Source of the DNA: Acidimicrobiaceae bacterium | GTDB taxonomy: Bacteria > Actinomycetota > Acidimicrobiia > Acidimicrobiales > Aldehydirespiratoraceae | Direction of reading: 5' to 3' | DNA: 32,257 nucleotides | Assembly (NCBI GenBank): GCA_018699415.1 | Contig: JABIQM010000160.1 | Coordinates: forward strand, 1-32,257 | Part shown: piece after piece, positions 8,433-15,887 of the stretch | Layout of the letters: each line of letters starts with the position of its first letter | How positions within the stretch are numbered: the stretch's first letter is position 1 | Translations under genes and position numbers: made by a program | The notes under the pieces: generated by a model | What the model was told of the DNA's origin: nothing | Seen by the model: the letters and a program-made list of their open reading frames with translations, nothing else | Databases searched by the model: none

Positions 8433-8665
8433 CAATCAAACTCCCCAATTTCGTTCGGCAGCGAATGAAGCTAGCCAAGATTCTCAGCTCTGTCAGCCAG
8501 GTGCCCCGCCAGACTACTCAAGTCCGAGCGACGATCTCTGACGACTAGGGCGTGGGTGGGGAATCGCGGCGTCACTCGTTGAGCGCCTCTCATGACATTC
8601 GCTCGCGGTTTACGCTGGACGTAGACGATCTGCCAGACTGAACTGAAGTATTAGGGGAGCCTCCA
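8433..8665. promoter_or_regulatory. Divergent intergenic region with an imperfect inverted repeat
   Basis: These 233 bases separate the start of the glutamine-synthetase-like gene (minus) from the first P450 gene (plus), so both promoters must lie here. I see no coding sequence. An imperfect inverted repeat, GTTTACG at 8608-8614 and CGTAGAC at 8620-8626 (six of seven arm pairs match, 5-base loop), lies about 40 bases before the P450 start and could be an operator. GGGGAG at 8654-8659 is the P450 ribosome binding site. Confidence 0.35.
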
Positions 8666-9985
8666 TTGAGTCAGACCGAGACGCAAAACAGTCGCTTGCC
8701 AGCGCGCACGTTCCTCTCCCCTGACCAAGAACAGGCCGAAAACAGTGGCGACGTTCCCGGCGCGTACGACATCCCGCTTGAGGAGGTCAACCCACTCAAT
8801 CCCCACCTGTTCAAGGAGAACCGCTGGCAGGAGCACTTCGTCCGTCTACGTGCCGAAGATCCAGTTCACTTCAACGAACTCGAGTCATCAGGCCGCTACT
8901 GGAATCTGACGAGGTGGGAAGACATCCGGGCAGTAGACAGCGACTGGAAGACCTTTTCATCAGCGGGCGGGATCACCCTTGGCCCTCCGCTGGGCAGCGA
9001 GCGCCAGAGTGCCGCCACCCAGCAGGGCTCTTTCATCGCCATGGATCCTCCGACTCACAGGGAACAGCGGCGCACGGTTCAGCCCGTTTCGGCACCCAGC
9101 AATCTTCGCAATATCGAACCACTTATTCGCGAGCGCACTGCACGGGTACTGGACTCCCTCCCCGAGGGTGAGACCTTCGACTGGGTCGATACCGTCTCGA
9201 TCGAGCTCACGACTCTCATGCTCGCGACACTCTTCGACTTCCCACTCGAGGATCGCCGAAAGCTCACGCGCTGGTCCGACATCGTCTTTGCCATTCCGGA
9301 GCCTGGTGGCATTGTCGAAACCCAGGCACAAAAGCGCGACGAATTCTTGGAATGCCTCGAGTACTTCGAACTCCTATGGGAGGACCGTCGCACCAATCCG
9401 GGCAACGATCTGGTGACGATGCTGGTTCATGGTGAAAACACCAAGGACATGCCCACGATCGAACACCTCGGCAACCTCATCCTTCTGATTGTCGGCGGCA
9501 ACGACACGACGCGTAACACCATGTCGGGCGGCGTCTACGCGCTGAACAAGTTTCCCGATCAATTCGACAAATTCTTGGCCGATCCTGGGCTGATCCCAAA
9601 GATGGTTCCGGAGATCATTCGCTGGCAAACCCCGCTTTCCTACATGCGCCGCACCGCAAATGAGGACACCGAGATTCGCGGCAAGAAGATCCGGAAGGAT
9701 GACCAGCTACTCATGTGGTACATCTCGGGCAATCGCGACGAAGAATTGTTCGAGCACGGCGATGCGCTCGATATCGAACGACACAACGCCGACCGACACC
9801 TCGCCTTTGGCTACGGCATCCACTTCTGTATGGGTAGCCGGATGGCTGAATTGCAGCTCCGTATTCTCTGGGAAGAAATCCACCAGCGCTTCGCGCGCAT
9901 TGAGGTTCAAGAAGAACCAAAGTTTGCGTTCTCGTCGTTCGTGCACGGCTACACGGAACTACCCGTTCAGGTCACGCGCAGGTAA
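8666..9985 (+). CDS. Cytochrome P450, CYP153-like (copy A)
   Basis: This 439-residue soluble bacterial P450 has an I-helix motif GGNDTT (277-282), the K-helix ExxR (Glu316-Arg319) and a heme-binding loop FGYGIHFCMG with Cys388 as thiolate ligand. The region around GGNDTTRNTMSGGVYALN, the loop wording and the closing SSFVHGYTELPVQVTRR resemble the CYP153 alkane/fatty-acid terminal hydroxylase group; that placement comes from memory of the family. The start is TTG at 8666, supported by GGGGAG six bases upstream. It aligns without a gap over its whole length with the P450 at 24759-26078 (about 72% identity by hand count). No ferredoxin or ferredoxin reductase gene is in the window, so electrons must come from elsewhere. 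Confidence 0.93.
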   Translation: MSQTETQNSRLPARTFLSPDQEQAENSGDVPGAYDIPLEEVNPLNPHLFKENRWQEHFVRLRAEDPVHFNELESSGRYWNLTRWEDIRAVDSDWKTFSSAGGITLGPPLGSERQSAATQQGSFIAMDPPTHREQRRTVQPVSAPSNLRNIEPLIRERTARVLDSLPEGETFDWVDTVSIELTTLMLATLFDFPLEDRRKLTRWSDIVFAIPEPGGIVETQAQKRDEFLECLEYFELLWEDRRTNPGNDLVTMLVHGENTKDMPTIEHLGNLILLIVGGNDTTRNTMSGGVYALNKFPDQFDKFLADPGLIPKMVPEIIRWQTPLSYMRRTANEDTEIRGKKIRKDDQLLMWYISGNRDEELFEHGDALDIERHNADRHLAFGYGIHFCMGSRMAELQLRILWEEIHQRFARIEVQEEPKFAFSSFVHGYTELPVQVTRR

Positions 9986-10019
9986 CTTCGAGCGCCGCAG
10001 GTGCCGACCATGAACCACC

Positions 10020-10790
10020 TCAAAGGCGTCGGTCGAGGTAGGCGCGAGCGATCTGCTGAAGTCTCTCGCGTCCAAAGCTCGGATCGTGCCCACCGTGAAC
10101 CACGTTGACCGGAAGTTCGAGCAAGCGCTGCATGGTGGTGCAGTAGTCGGCAACATTGGAGTGGTGGAGTTCATCGAGCAGAGGTCCGTCATAGACCGCG
10201 TCACCGGAGAACAGCGTTCCCGTCGCTGCCTCCCATAGTCCGATCGATCCCGGTGAATGGCCGGGGAGATGCAAGACCTCAAACTGACGATCACCCAGAT
10301 CGATAATGTGGCCTTCGTCGATAAGCCTCGTGACCCGAGCCGGCTTCTGGGCAAAAGTCTCGAGCTCAACCCCGATCGGCAGTGCTCTGACGAACAGAGA
10401 GTCGGTTACCTCGTACCCGGCCCGGGCCAGGCCCTCGACCTCCTCGATACCCCACGCCTGAACCATGTCGAGCGACGTGAGGGGCGGATTCTCGAGTTGG
10501 GCAGCCTCCGCCGGGTGTACCAACACGGAGTCGAATTCGTGATGCGAGCCGATGTGGTCATCATGGCCGTGGGTCGCCACCGCGAGCACGGGCTTGTCAA
10601 CGATGTCGGCCAGCTCCGTCGCCAGGCTTGCCACACCCATACCCGTGTCAACGATCAGGTCCCGGTTCAGACCGCGCACGTGCCAGATGTTGCAGCGCAT
10701 CAACTCGATGACGTGTGGTTCCCACAGCACCGTGATGTCGTCATCGATCTTGCGTCGTTCGAACCACGTATCTACGAGAGGAAACGTCAC
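10020..10790 (-). CDS. MBL-fold metallo-hydrolase
   Basis: This 256-residue metallo-beta-lactamase-fold protein has the full dinuclear metal set: the HxHxDH motif His74-Gly-His76-Asp-Asp78-His79 (THGHDDHIG), His178 (LPGHSPGS), Asp197 (FSGDAVYDG) and His235 (GGHDPSFG). It resembles glyoxalase II-type and lactonase-type hydrolases of thioesters or esters. The start is GTG at 10790, without a clear ribosome binding site. It is the last gene of a leftward run (VOC, ADH relic, D-aminoacylase-like, NUDIX, MBL) and lies 26 bases after the NUDIX stop. The substrate cannot be assigned. Confidence 0.87.
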   Translation of the reverse strand: MTFPLVDTWFERRKIDDDITVLWEPHVIELMRCNIWHVRGLNRDLIVDTGMGVASLATELADIVDKPVLAVATHGHDDHIGSHHEFDSVLVHPAEAAQLENPPLTSLDMVQAWGIEEVEGLARAGYEVTDSLFVRALPIGVELETFAQKPARVTRLIDEGHIIDLGDRQFEVLHLPGHSPGSIGLWEAATGTLFSGDAVYDGPLLDELHHSNVADYCTTMQRLLELPVNVVHGGHDPSFGRERLQQIARAYLDRRL

Positions 10791-10816
10791 AAGCAGTACT
10801 CAATCACACGTGAGGG

Positions 10817-11644
10817 TCAGTACAGACGGATCGAGCCGTGCTCAACGTCGAGTTCGGCTGTCTCGTACTCGGGATCGCCGGGCATGTACACCAGGTATTC
10901 CCCGTCGGGATCATCGACCCGTAGATGCGCAGCCTCGGGCCGTAGCGCGGCGCGGGCAAGGGCATCCCCAGCCGTGTCGAACCGGTCGAGGCAGGCGAGC
11001 ATCCGGTGGGTGACCGCCATCAGCTCCAACTCCCCCGCTCGCCACGCGCCTATGGCATCCCCGGGCTTGATCCATTGGGTGGCAACGATCTCTTTCGAAT
11101 CGTGCTGAGGCACCTGTTCCAGCGGCGCTTTGGTCACAAAGAAGCGTGCGTCGAATCGTCGAGGCGGACCCACCGGAGTGACGAAGCGAGCGACCTCATG
11201 CAGAGCTGACAGATCGAGGACGATCTCATGCTGCTCGAGCAATGCGCAGAATCCGTCGCCCCCGTCCCGATCCAGGGCGGTACGCAGCTCGGCGAGGAGG
11301 CGGGCATCGACCGCAGGCGTGCCAAGGAGCATTCCAACCTCCTCCACGGTCTCGCGCACCGCGGCGAACCACCAGGCCAGCCCACCAGACTCAACGTCGA
11401 GCATTGCGGACGCATCGGCATCACTGAGGTTGATACCGACCCTTGCGGCGTTGGCTGCGTCCGCCTGGTCGACACGCCCGCCCGGATACACCCAGGCGTT
11501 GGCGCCGAAGGCGAGTTGGCGGGCACGCTGCACCATCAGAACCTCAAGGTCTGGCCCATCTCTGATGACAAGAACAGTGGCCGCGTCGCGAACCGGAACG
11601 GCGCCAGGGTCATCAATGTGTTGGTTGCGGTGAAAAGCCGGCAT
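10817..11644 (-). CDS. NUDIX hydrolase (NUDT19/CoA-diphosphatase-like)
   Basis: This 275-residue protein carries a NUDIX domain whose box is split. The leading glycines are at 55-56 (YPGGRVDQ), and the catalytic helix comes about 35 residues later as REtvEEvG (Arg97-Glu98, Glu101-Glu102, Gly104). An insertion inside the box is characteristic of the NUDT7/NUDT19 group, so hydrolysis of a CoA derivative or another nucleotide diphosphate is plausible. The ATG at 11644 overlaps the stop of the upstream deacylase by one base (TGATG), implying translational coupling. The physiological substrate is not evident. Confidence 0.85.
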   Translation of the reverse strand: MPAFHRNQHIDDPGAVPVRDAATVLVIRDGPDLEVLMVQRARQLAFGANAWVYPGGRVDQADAANAARVGINLSDADASAMLDVESGGLAWWFAAVRETVEEVGMLLGTPAVDARLLAELRTALDRDGGDGFCALLEQHEIVLDLSALHEVARFVTPVGPPRRFDARFFVTKAPLEQVPQHDSKEIVATQWIKPGDAIGAWRAGELELMAVTHRMLACLDRFDTAGDALARAALRPEAAHLRVDDPDGEYLVYMPGDPEYETAELDVEHGSIRLY

Positions 11645-13245
11645 CAGCTGCTGCGGCGCAGGACTTGACCAGCATGGTCCGGATGACGCACGCCGTCACT
11701 GAAGGCGGGCACACCATTGACGAGAACGTGATCGATGCCGTCGGCATAGACCGTGGCGTTCTCGAACGACGAGTTGTCCCGAATTCCATCGAGGCCGAAG
11801 ACCACCACATCAGCCGCAGTACCGACGCGCAGATAACCCCGATCAGTGAGCCCGATCCGGTCGGCGGGAAGCCCGGTTAAGCGCCGCACGCCGTCTTCCA
11901 ACGTGAGCACACCCTCGTCGCGGACATAATGCCCGAGGAACTTGGCCACCCAGTTGTAGCCGAGTACCCCCATCATCTGACCTTTGAGCGGCCCATCGTT
12001 GGCTAGGGCCATGGTGTCTGACTCAACTGAGCACAAGGGGTGTTCGAGAACGAGACGATTGTCTTGCTCAGCGAACGCCTCGCTCGACAGCATCAGGCCC
12101 CGCAGCCGAGGCCCTTCGTCGATCAATAGGTCAAAGATCGCGTCCCAGGCACCGCCAGTGTTGCGCTCCGCGGCGATCTCCTCGATCGTCTTGCCCACCA
12201 ACTCCCGGTTTGCCGAGCAGGAGATCAGTCGGATCCGATCCCATTGCTCCTCAACCGCTAACTGCCACATCGGTAGCCGATTGTCACGCAGTCGGCGGCG
12301 GCCGTCCTTGGTCGCCAACAACGTGACGAGTTCGTCGTTGGAGAGTGCAAAGGACCAGGTGGGAAGCAAGGCGGCAGCGGTGGTGTGGTTCCAGTTCGTC
12401 GGCATCATGTCCATGGCGACGTCGATGCCTTCGGCCCGCGTCCACTCGATCATTTGCAGCGTATTTCGCATCGCATGCTCGGGACGGCCGTACTTGGGGT
12501 TGATGTGGGAGATCTGTAGCCGTACCCCCGTGTCACGGGCCAGATCCAACGCCTCACCGAAACCGACGAAGTAGCGCTTGTCGCGGTTACGCGAGTGGGT
12601 TGCGTAGATCGCCTCCACATCGGCGACAGCGCTGCACAGGGCCGCAAGCTCATCGTAGGCAGCAGACTTTCCAGGGTGATACTCCAGCCCGGTTGTGAAC
12701 CCGAAAGCGCCCTCGTCGAGCGATTGACGCAGAAGCTCAACCATCTCTGCCACTTCCGCGTCGTCAGCGGGTCGCGGGGCATCCGGTCCCATCACGGCGG
12801 TTCGTAGAGCCCCGTGGCCCACCATGCCCACAACGTTTGTCGCGATATGGGCCTCGTCCATCGCCGACAGAAGCTCGCCGTAGGTGTTCCAGTTTCCCTG
12901 CTCTTTGGCCCCTAATGAACCGAAGAGAGCACTGCGGTGGTCTGGTGTGCAAGGCGCAAGACTCATCCCGCACTGGCCGATGGCTTCGGTCGTGACTCCT
13001 TGGCGGATCTGACTCTCGGCGCGAGGGTCGATGAGATGGGCCATATCGCTGTGGGTGTGGATGTCGATGAAGCCGGGGGCGACCACCTTTCCAGCGGCAT
13101 CGATCTCTCTGGCCCCGTTGGCTGCGGATAGGTCATCGAGAGCCACAACCCGGCCGTCACGAATCCCCACATCCTGAATCACGCCTGGCCCACCGGAGCC
13201 ATCAACGACGAGGCCACCTCGGATCACTATGTCGTATCCGGCCAT
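11644..13245 (-). CDS. N-acyl-D-amino-acid deacylase family amidohydrolase
   Basis: This 533-residue amidohydrolase-superfamily protein has the dihydroorotase/D-aminoacylase layout. A small beta-sandwich segment (YDIVIRGGLVVDGSG) is followed by PGFIDIHTHSD with the HxH metal pair His63/His65. The family cysteine is Cys92 in QCGMSLAP, and TTGLEYHPG lies further on. Family members hydrolyse N-acyl-D-amino acids or related amides using zinc. The ATG at 13245 is chosen because it begins directly at the conserved beta strand; the open frame extends upstream but the extra residues look non-coding. The stop overlaps the NUDIX start. An N-acyl amide substrate fits the amide-hydrolase theme of the window, but its identity is unknown. 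Confidence 0.9.
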   Translation of the reverse strand: MAGYDIVIRGGLVVDGSGGPGVIQDVGIRDGRVVALDDLSAANGAREIDAAGKVVAPGFIDIHTHSDMAHLIDPRAESQIRQGVTTEAIGQCGMSLAPCTPDHRSALFGSLGAKEQGNWNTYGELLSAMDEAHIATNVVGMVGHGALRTAVMGPDAPRPADDAEVAEMVELLRQSLDEGAFGFTTGLEYHPGKSAAYDELAALCSAVADVEAIYATHSRNRDKRYFVGFGEALDLARDTGVRLQISHINPKYGRPEHAMRNTLQMIEWTRAEGIDVAMDMMPTNWNHTTAAALLPTWSFALSNDELVTLLATKDGRRRLRDNRLPMWQLAVEEQWDRIRLISCSANRELVGKTIEEIAAERNTGGAWDAIFDLLIDEGPRLRGLMLSSEAFAEQDNRLVLEHPLCSVESDTMALANDGPLKGQMMGVLGYNWVAKFLGHYVRDEGVLTLEDGVRRLTGLPADRIGLTDRGYLRVGTAADVVVFGLDGIRDNSSFENATVYADGIDHVLVNGVPAFSDGVRHPDHAGQVLRRSS

Positions 13246-13394
13246 CTCAGAAGCCTGGGTAGTTCGAGAAGCTCGCCGTGACCACGCCCGGGGGCACGGT
13301 GCCATTCCCGGCGGTCTGGGTAGAGAAGGACATTCGGGCAGCTTGGTAGATGCCTCCGGTCGGAGCAAGCCCGCTCCGATAGAGGCGGCTCTGA

Positions 13395-13698
13395 CTACCA
13401 GTTGGGATGTGGACCAAGCCGATCATCAACTCCGGCTCAGGCAGTACCGCGACCGGAACGATCTTGGGAGTGCAAGATGATCACCTTGCGGGCGTAAGAC
13501 TCATCAATCACTACACCGACTCGACCTGTCTCGCTCCCCCTCCCGATCCTTGTTGGAACAACGATCACAGGCGCGATGGCGTGTACCTCGGCAGTAGCCA
13601 CGGTGTTTCGGACATCCTCGAAGCCCGGATCGGTGACGACCAGTGCCGTGCTGTCGACACGCTTCGGCCAACTCGTTGATGCAACCTTCGCCGATCCG
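13395..13698 (-). pseudogene. Remnant of an iron-containing alcohol dehydrogenase
   Basis: Three short pieces resembling consecutive parts of group III (iron-dependent) alcohol dehydrogenases follow each other on the minus strand in shifted frames. The first, RIGEGCINELAEACRQHG (13698-13645), matches the N-terminal nucleotide-fold entry. After a +1 shift, ALVVTDPGFEDV and then VIVVPTRIGRGSETGRV and VVIDESYARKVIILH match the VTDpg and PTtaGtGSE regions. After a second shift, KIVPVAVLPEPELMIGL matches the segment before the iron-ligand helices. The expected stretch of roughly 70-90 residues containing the GGGS motif is missing between the first blocks. The start codon and the iron-binding histidines are also absent. 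From 13394 to 13246 I recognise nothing. The relic sits in the leftward operon between VOC and deacylase, so a working oxidoreductase was probably once part of it. Confidence 0.65.
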
Positions 13699-14391
13699 TC
13701 AGTCTTCGACCAGCACAGGCGGGATGTTTTCGCTGAAGCGAGCGGTGAAGATCTCGTCGGGAATAGCGATCGTCTTCTTGTAGTGCTCGACCGGCATCCC
13801 GCGGGGATACGGCTTGCTCTCGTCGAACGCTGGCTGCGCCACCGGGCTTTCACCGGGCTGGAACTCCGTTGGACTCCGGTAGCGATTCAGCTCTTCGGCC
13901 GAAATCCCGGCGAGGTCGACAACCTCTGGGTCTATCCAGGCCCGGCCGTCAATGGGCTGGGTAGATGTGGCGATCTCCAGGCTCATGTCCTCGGGGCCAG
14001 CGAAATAGATCGAGTGGCAAATACCGTGATCAAGAGGACCGAACACCGTGACACCCCTCGACCGGATCCGGTCTCGCATGGTCAAAAGGTCGTCGAGTGT
14101 GTCCACGTTGAACGCCACGTGCTGCATCGCTCCGCCGGCACAGGGGGTGCCGGCGCTACCCGCATGCGTCACACCAATCGTTCGGTCGATTCCGGCAATA
14201 TCTGGCGTTTCCACGAAAGCGACGTAACAACTGTCGTTCATCTTCACAAACCCGTGCCATGCACCCTCGACACCATGCATCCAGTAGAGGGCTACCAACT
14301 CGCATCCCAATACGTCGTTGAAGAACGCGATCTGTGCCTTGATGTCCTTGGTGGCGATCGCCAGATGATGGATTCCGTTGTTACCCGACAT
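13699..14391 (-). CDS. VOC-family protein (glyoxalase / extradiol dioxygenase fold)
   Basis: This 230-residue protein has a vicinal oxygen chelate domain in residues 1-145. Metal ligands are His9 (GIHHLAIAT), His91 (MQHVAFNV) and Glu139 (MSLEIAT), followed by an 85-residue tail of unknown role. VOC enzymes include glyoxalases, epimerases, extradiol dioxygenases and dehalogenation/resistance proteins; the sequence does not discriminate. ATG at 14391 is preferred since the first beta strand begins immediately after it. TAGGGT lies seven bases upstream and could be the -10 box of a leaderless transcript. It is the first gene of the leftward run and is divergent from the TauD-type gene across 84 bp. 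Confidence 0.85.
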   Translation of the reverse strand: MSGNNGIHHLAIATKDIKAQIAFFNDVLGCELVALYWMHGVEGAWHGFVKMNDSCYVAFVETPDIAGIDRTIGVTHAGSAGTPCAGGAMQHVAFNVDTLDDLLTMRDRIRSRGVTVFGPLDHGICHSIYFAGPEDMSLEIATSTQPIDGRAWIDPEVVDLAGISAEELNRYRSPTEFQPGESPVAQPAFDESKPYPRGMPVEHYKKTIAIPDEIFTARFSENIPPVLVED

Positions 14392-14475
14392 CTCAAGGAC
14401 CCTAGTGACCACCAGTCCTCTGAGGAAGCTGGTCGTGGGACCATCGGCTGCGTCTACGCTCGGACCATCTCTGAC

Positions 14476-15381
14476 ATGGTGATCACGCCAGTCTCGCCAG
14501 TCTTTGGCGCCGATGTGTCCGGGATCGATCTCGACGGACCGCTCAGCGACTCGACGTTCGCCGCAATCCACCACGCATTCCTTCGCTATGGCGTGCTCTT
14601 CTTCCGCAACCAACAGGTCATACCAGAGGCGACGCAGGTGGCCCTCGCCCGTCGCTTTGGACCGCTCCACACACATCCAGCCGCACCGACCACCGATGCC
14701 GACGCCGCAGTCTTTGTGATCCATACCCATCGAGACTCCACCGTGGCCAACGGCAACGGCTGGCACACCGATGTCTCGTGCGACGAAGAGCCCCCCATGG
14801 CCACGATGCTTCATATCCACACCCTTCCCGAGGGCGGAGGAGGCGACACGCTGTTTGCCAGTATGGAAGCCGCCTATCAAGCATTGCCCGGCGAATTGAG
14901 GGAGAGACTCCGGGGGTTGAGCGCCCTCCACGAGTCAGAACACGTCTATCGAGGTCGCTATGCAGACCGTGGTGTCGACGATCGGGAGACGACGTACCCC
15001 ATAGCCGAGCATCCTGTGGTTCGTACCCATCCGGAGACCGGCCGTCTGAGTATCTATGTCAACCGCTCATTCACCACTCGCATCGTGGGGATGGACCTGA
15101 CCGAGAGCGATGAATTGCTGCGGTGGCTGTTTCGCCATGTGGAACGTCCCGAGTTCCAAGTTCGTCTCCGCTGGGCCAAGAACGATCTTGCGCTCTGGGA
15201 TAACCGATGTGTCCAGCACTTCGCCATATGGGACTACTGGCCCAACGAACGGAAAGGTAACCGGGTGACGATCCTGGGAGACCGACCGTTCCTCGACCCG
15301 GATTCAGTCGAGCCACCGGTATCCAATCTCCGGCTGTCCGGAGGGAGCCTGGCCCCCAAAGCCCGAGATATAGATTCATAA
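14476..15381 (+). CDS. TauD/TfdA-family Fe(II)/2-oxoglutarate dioxygenase
   Basis: This 301-residue protein has the TauD/TfdA layout. It begins with VITPVSPVFGADVSGIDL, and the iron triad is His97-x-Asp99 (GWHTDVS) and His248 (CVQHFA). Arg263 (NRVTILGDRPF) lies 15 residues after the distal histidine, as in taurine dioxygenase. Family members hydroxylate sulfonates, phenoxyacetates and other carboxylates to trigger C-S, C-O or C-N cleavage. The frame stays open far upstream of 14476, but that part is antisense to the VOC gene and lacks family similarity, so the ATG at 14476 is used. Its stop lies six bases before the marR -35 box, so it is likely transcribed separately from the kynurenine operon, though read-through is possible. 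Confidence 0.92.
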   Translation: MVITPVSPVFGADVSGIDLDGPLSDSTFAAIHHAFLRYGVLFFRNQQVIPEATQVALARRFGPLHTHPAAPTTDADAAVFVIHTHRDSTVANGNGWHTDVSCDEEPPMATMLHIHTLPEGGGGDTLFASMEAAYQALPGELRERLRGLSALHESEHVYRGRYADRGVDDRETTYPIAEHPVVRTHPETGRLSIYVNRSFTTRIVGMDLTESDELLRWLFRHVERPEFQVRLRWAKNDLALWDNRCVQHFAIWDYWPNERKGNRVTILGDRPFLDPDSVEPPVSNLRLSGGSLAPKARDIDS

Positions 15382-15386
15382 GAATG

Positions 15387-15415
15387 TTGACTTCATATTC
15401 GCATGAATGTAGTTT
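15387..15415 (+). promoter_or_regulatory. Promoter of the marR-kyn operon with an internal palindromic operator candidate
   Basis: TTGACT (15387-15392) and TAGTTT (15410-15415) are separated by exactly 17 bases and form the best sigma-70-type promoter in the window. The -10 box ends seven bases before the marR ATG at 15423, so the transcript is probably leaderless. Within the spacer lies the inverted repeat TTCATATTCGCATGAA (15392-15407; arms TTCAT and ATGAA). MarR proteins usually bind palindromes of this size, and one between -35 and -10 would block RNA polymerase, which suggests autorepression. Confidence 0.6.
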
Positions 15416-15422
15416 TCGGTGA

Positions 15423-15887
15423 ATGAAGCCAGCGGAAACGAGCTTTCTCGCCAACTATCTGCCCTACCTTTTGCGCCAGGCCGACCAAACTCTGTCAGCA
15501 CCCTTCTACGCCGTACTCACCAAGCACGAGGTAGCTCGTTCTGAATGGCGGGTCCTTGCCGTCCTTGAGGAGTTCGAAGAACTCAGCGTGATCGAGTTAG
15601 CCGACGCCTCGCTCAGCCCTCAGCCGACCGTCACCCATGCCGTGCGCCGACTCGAAGGGCGCGGACTTGTCACCCGGACCCAAGGCACCGAGGACAGACG
15701 CCAGCGAATTGTCTCGATCACGGCCGCCGGGATCAAACTCGCCAGGTTGCTGGCGCGTGAAGCGAAGATGCTGGAGGCCGATGCTCTCGCGAACGCAGGC
15801 GACCTCTCTGCACTTGTTGCACAACTTGAAATTCTGAGCACGTGCGTAGCCACCCGTATGCCCCAAAGAGGAAACGTCAGTGCCTGA
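15423..15887 (+). CDS. MarR-family transcriptional regulator of the kynurenine operon
   Basis: This 154-residue winged-helix protein has a dimerisation helix at the N-terminus (about 5-35), the helix-turn-helix at about 55-80 (LSVIELADASLSPQPTVTHAVRRLEGRG is the core region) and the wing with the MarR-typical DRRQRIVSIT (91-100). A final helix closes the dimer interface. It is the first gene of the operon and its end overlaps the kynureninase start by eight bases. The promoter just upstream carries a palindrome between -35 and -10, so it likely represses itself and the tryptophan-degradation genes and is released by a pathway metabolite. That ligand role is inference; Lrp-type KynR is the better-known regulator of such genes in other bacteria. 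Confidence 0.88.
   Translation: MKPAETSFLANYLPYLLRQADQTLSAPFYAVLTKHEVARSEWRVLAVLEEFEELSVIELADASLSPQPTVTHAVRRLEGRGLVTRTQGTEDRRQRIVSITAAGIKLARLLAREAKMLEADALANAGDLSALVAQLEILSTCVATRMPQRGNVSA

Noticed and set aside
13246-13429. Small minus-strand protein ending in FSNYPGF before the deacylase gene
   Set aside because: It has no recognisable family, no proper start context and continues directly from the ADH relic frame, so it is better seen as debris of that relic.
13576-14475. Upstream extension of the TauD-type reading frame to 601 codons
   Set aside because: The extra 300 codons are antisense to the VOC gene and ADH relic and show no domain; the family N-terminus begins at 14476.
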